Shown: positions 16,530 through 18,358 of the stretch, piece by piece
How positions within the stretch are numbered: position 1 is the stretch's first letter
How the letters are laid out: every line of letters begins with the position of its first letter
Translations under genes and position numbers: made by a program
Notes under the pieces: generated by a model
Seen by the model: the letters and a program-made list of their open reading frames with translations, nothing else
The model's database searches: none
What the model was told of the DNA's origin: nothing
Source of the DNA: Methylophilaceae bacterium UBA7525
GTDB lineage: Bacteria > Pseudomonadota > Gammaproteobacteria > Burkholderiales > Methylophilaceae
Reading direction: 5' to 3'
Length of the DNA stretch: 18,358 nt
Assembly (NCBI GenBank): GCA_002479405.1
Contig: DLMX01000065.1
Coordinates: forward strand, 50,352-68,709

Positions 16530-17121
16530 CCTGATTCGCAACAATGCCATCGTCAATGACGAATGGACTACCGTCACCCTGCCGGCAGGCGAAGAAGTCG
16601 TACGCAAGCAGGCCGGAAAGGTCGTCATGTTCAAACTGACCGGCGAACAGAGCTGCACGCCGGAGCAGATCGCGGCGACCGTCATCCCGGCCAGCGGCAA
16701 GATCATCGTGCCTTTGTCGGTCTGGCTGGCACGCAAGGCTGAACTGGCACCACGGCTTGCCAAAGGCGAACTCGGTATCTGGCTCGCCACGCATGAAGTG
16801 CTGGAAAGCCTGATCGACGCCGTCGATGACATCAACCAGCTGCCGATCATTGCCGTCTTCGTCGAACGCTTTGCCGATGGCCGTATTTTCTCCATCGGCA
16901 CCCTGTTGCGTACACGTTACAGCTACAAGAATGAATTGCGCGCCTTCGGCGATGTGCTGCGCGACCAGCTGTTCTTCCTCAAGCGCAGCGGTTTCGACAG
17001 CTACCTGATTCGCGCCGACCGCTCGGCAGAAGATGCCTTGGCCAGCCTGCAGGATTTCAGCCAGCCCTATCAAGGCGCAGTTGATGAAACGCAACCGGTC
17101 TGGAGACGGGTACAGCGATGA
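16522..17121 (+). CDS. DUF934 family protein of the cys operon
   Basis: The frame is open further upstream, but the true start is the ATG at 16522: a strong AAGAGGAGG (16507-16515) stands six bases before it, and the encoded protein (MSNLIRNNAIVNDEW, 199 residues) then has the length and beginning of DUF934 members. Recognisable segments are the central IIVPLSVWLARKAEL and the C-terminal FADGRIFSIGTLLRTRYSY followed by GDVLRDQLFFLKRSGFDSY. DUF934 genes are commonly found between cysI and cysH in proteobacteria, yet no activity is established; a helper for sulfite reductase or its electron supply is inference from context. It overlaps cysI by 8 bp (ATGTCTAA) and cysH by 4 bp (ATGA), so its expression is tightly coupled to both. 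No signal peptide or membrane span is seen. Confidence 0.9.
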
Positions 17122-17885
17122 ACGGCGAAGTTTCATTGCTGCGCCCTGCTGCCACCAACCCGGCCACCTCGCCGGAATTGACGGATGCCTTGCGCACCGC
17201 AGTCGAGGCAAAATCGCAGGCTGCACTGGCCCTGCTGCAATCCGCCGTTAATGAACTCGGGCAGCAACAGGAAATCACCTTCGCCAACAGCTTTGGCGCT
17301 GAGGATATGGTGCTGACCGACCTTATCCTCAAGAACAAGCTGCCGATCGAGATTTTCTCGCTGGACACCGGCCGCCTGCCGACTGAGACCTACGATCTGA
17401 TGGCAGAAACGGAAAAGACCTATGCCACCAAGCTGCGCGTGCTGTTTCCGCGTCTGGATGCGGTAGAAAACTACGTGCAGACCCACGGCATCAACGCCTT
17501 TTACGAATCCATCGAATTGCGCAAAGCCTGCTGCCACATGCGCAAGGTTGAACCACTGCAGCGCGCCCTGAAAGGCAAGAAAGCCTGGATCACCGGCATG
17601 CGCGCGCAACAGTCCGCTACCCGTGCTGAATTGCCGGTACGCCAGTACGATGAATCGAACGGTCTAGAGAAATTCAACCCCTTGAGCGACTGGACGGAAA
17701 AGGAAGTCTGGGCTTATATCCGCATACACGAGGTGCCGTACAACAAGCTGCACGACCAGTTCTACCCGAGCATCGGCTGCGCGCCTTGCACCCGCGCCGT
17801 CGCCATGGGCGAAGATATCCGCGCAGGCAGATGGTGGTGGGAAGATCCGGAAAGCAAAGAGTGCGGACTTCACGTTAAGAAATAA
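17118..17885 (+). CDS. cysH: Thioredoxin-dependent adenylyl-sulfate (APS) reductase CysH
   Basis: This 255-residue enzyme reduces activated sulfate to sulfite. SFGAEDMVLTDLI (about 58-70) is the nucleotide-binding region of the PAPS/APS reductase fold, and SLDTGRLPTETYDL lines the substrate site. The catalytic cysteine is C249 in KECGLH at the C-terminus. The pairs C138-C139 and C221-x-x-C224 are the four [4Fe-4S] ligands that mark the APS-using branch; enterobacterial PAPS reductases lack them. APS is therefore the probable substrate, so an APS kinase step would not be needed for reduction. The ATG overlaps the DUF934 stop (ATGA). A 45-bp AT-rich gap with the repeated cys motif follows before cysD. 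Confidence 0.94.
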   Translation: MNGEVSLLRPAATNPATSPELTDALRTAVEAKSQAALALLQSAVNELGQQQEITFANSFGAEDMVLTDLILKNKLPIEIFSLDTGRLPTETYDLMAETEKTYATKLRVLFPRLDAVENYVQTHGINAFYESIELRKACCHMRKVEPLQRALKGKKAWITGMRAQQSATRAELPVRQYDESNGLEKFNPLSDWTEKEVWAYIRIHEVPYNKLHDQFYPSIGCAPCTRAVAMGEDIRAGRWWWEDPESKECGLHVKK

Positions 17886-17889
17886 TCCA

Positions 17890-17918
17890 AATATACTGAT
17901 TTATAACGAATTATTAAA
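17890..17918. promoter_or_regulatory. Candidate CysB-binding site, copy 2 (cysH-cysD gap)
   Basis: AATATACT (17890-17897), ATAAC (17903-17907) and ATTATTAAA (17910-17918) repeat the blocks found at 14629-14655 in the same order and orientation; the first spacer is 5 instead of 3 bases and the second is 2 in both. The core ATAA-CGAA-TTAT (17903-17914) is again a perfect dyad. It fills most of the short non-coding gap before cysD and suggests an internal control point in the operon. Confidence 0.5.
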
Positions 17919-17930
17919 CTAGTGATTGAC

Positions 17931-18358
17931 ATGACCAGTTCAACCAAAGAAACCCTGAGTCACCTCGACTGGCTCGAATCCGAAGCGATTCATATCCTGC
18001 GGGAAGTCGCCGGCCAATGCTCGAACCCGGTGCTGCTGTTCTCCGGCGGCAAGGACTCGCTGTGCATTTTGCGACTGGCGGAAAAGGCCTTCCGCCCTGG
18101 CCGCTTCCCCTTCCCGCTGATGCATATCGACACCGGTCACAACTACAAGGAAGTCATCGACTTCCGCGACCAGCGCGCTTCAGAACTAGGCGAACGCCTG
18201 ATCGTGCGCTCGGTGGAAGACTCCATGAAGCGTGGCACCGTCGTGCTGAAGACGCCGGACGAGCCGCGTAACAAGCACCAGTCTGTGACTTTGCTGGAAG
18301 CCATTGAGGAGCACGGTTTCGATTGCTGTATCGGCGGCGCCCGTCGTGACGAGGAAAA
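17931..18358 (+). CDS. cysD: Sulfate adenylyltransferase subunit 2 (CysD), 3' end missing
   Basis: The frame is open to the window end, giving the first 142 residues of a protein usually near 300. The PP-loop SGGKDS (38-43) binds ATP alpha-phosphates, and HIDTGHNYKEVIDFRD (about 65-80) and IGGARRDEEK near the cut are typical CysD segments. CysD and the GTPase CysN form ATP sulfurylase, which makes APS from sulfate and ATP; this APS would feed CysH. I choose the ATG at 17931 (MTSSTKETLSHLDWLE). An in-frame GTG at 17922 is possible. Neither has a visible ribosome-binding site, and the candidate CysB site ends only 12 bp upstream, so an internal promoter would leave a very short leader. Confidence 0.93.
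   Translation, partial: MTSSTKETLSHLDWLESEAIHILREVAGQCSNPVLLFSGGKDSLCILRLAEKAFRPGRFPFPLMHIDTGHNYKEVIDFRDQRASELGERLIVRSVEDSMKRGTVVLKTPDEPRNKHQSVTLLEAIEEHGFDCCIGGARRDEE

Noticed and set aside
17926..17931. TTGACA as a -35 element before cysD
   Set aside because: It includes the first base of the ATG and has no -10 at the right distance.

Overview
The window looks like a chromosomal segment of a methylotrophic proteobacterium, most likely a betaproteobacterium of the Methylophilaceae or a near relative. The reasons are tetrahydromethanopterin-linked C1 genes (fhcD, fhcC), an NAD-linked formate dehydrogenase of the Methylobacterium FDH1 type, and an assimilatory sulfate-reduction operon laid out in the way common in betaproteobacteria (cysB divergent from cysI-DUF934-cysH-cysD). 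Family-level placement is inference; no rRNA or other marker gene is present. Most genes are GC-rich (41 of 60 bases in 2521-2580), but 11.8-13.1 kb is clearly more AT-rich (25 G/C of 60 in 12541-12600).

Region 1 (1-7915, + strand) is a C1 oxidation block. The 3' part of fhcD overlaps fhcC. These are followed by fdh1B and fdh1A (diaphorase and catalytic subunits of formate dehydrogenase), a four-helix membrane protein with one c-type heme motif, and trhO (tRNA uridine hydroxylase). The fhc products release formate from the H4MPT pathway and FDH1 oxidises it to CO2 with NAD+. The membrane cytochrome may give electrons another exit, but that is inference.

Region 2 (7919-11803, - strand) is a tight three-gene operon: a HerA-like/DUF853 ATPase, a GGDEF diguanylate cyclase with an intact I-site, and a YigZ/IMPACT protein. 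It ends 3 bp from trhO in a convergent arrangement.

Region 3 (11804-13682) is a sparse, AT-richer stretch. It has a 650-bp gap, a small cysteine-rich lipoprotein gene, a 262-bp gap full of inverted repeats (a 14-bp-arm hairpin and a perfect 20-bp palindrome), and a DUF302 envelope protein gene. An intrinsic terminator on the - strand in the first gap has no obvious gene to terminate.

Region 4 (13683-18358) is sulfate assimilation. cysB (probable TTG start) diverges from cysI, a DUF934 gene, cysH (APS-reductase type with Fe-S ligands) and cysD (cut by the window end). The same three-block AT-rich motif occurs in the cysB-cysI intergenic region and again in the 45-bp cysH-cysD gap. This is the best regulatory lead in the window and a candidate CysB site.

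I see no complete mobile element, CRISPR array, tRNA or rRNA. I found no clear previously undescribed multi-gene system; the most interesting items are the repeated cys motif, the membrane cytochrome beside FDH1, the HerA-GGDEF-IMPACT operon, and the structured gap after the lipoprotein gene.
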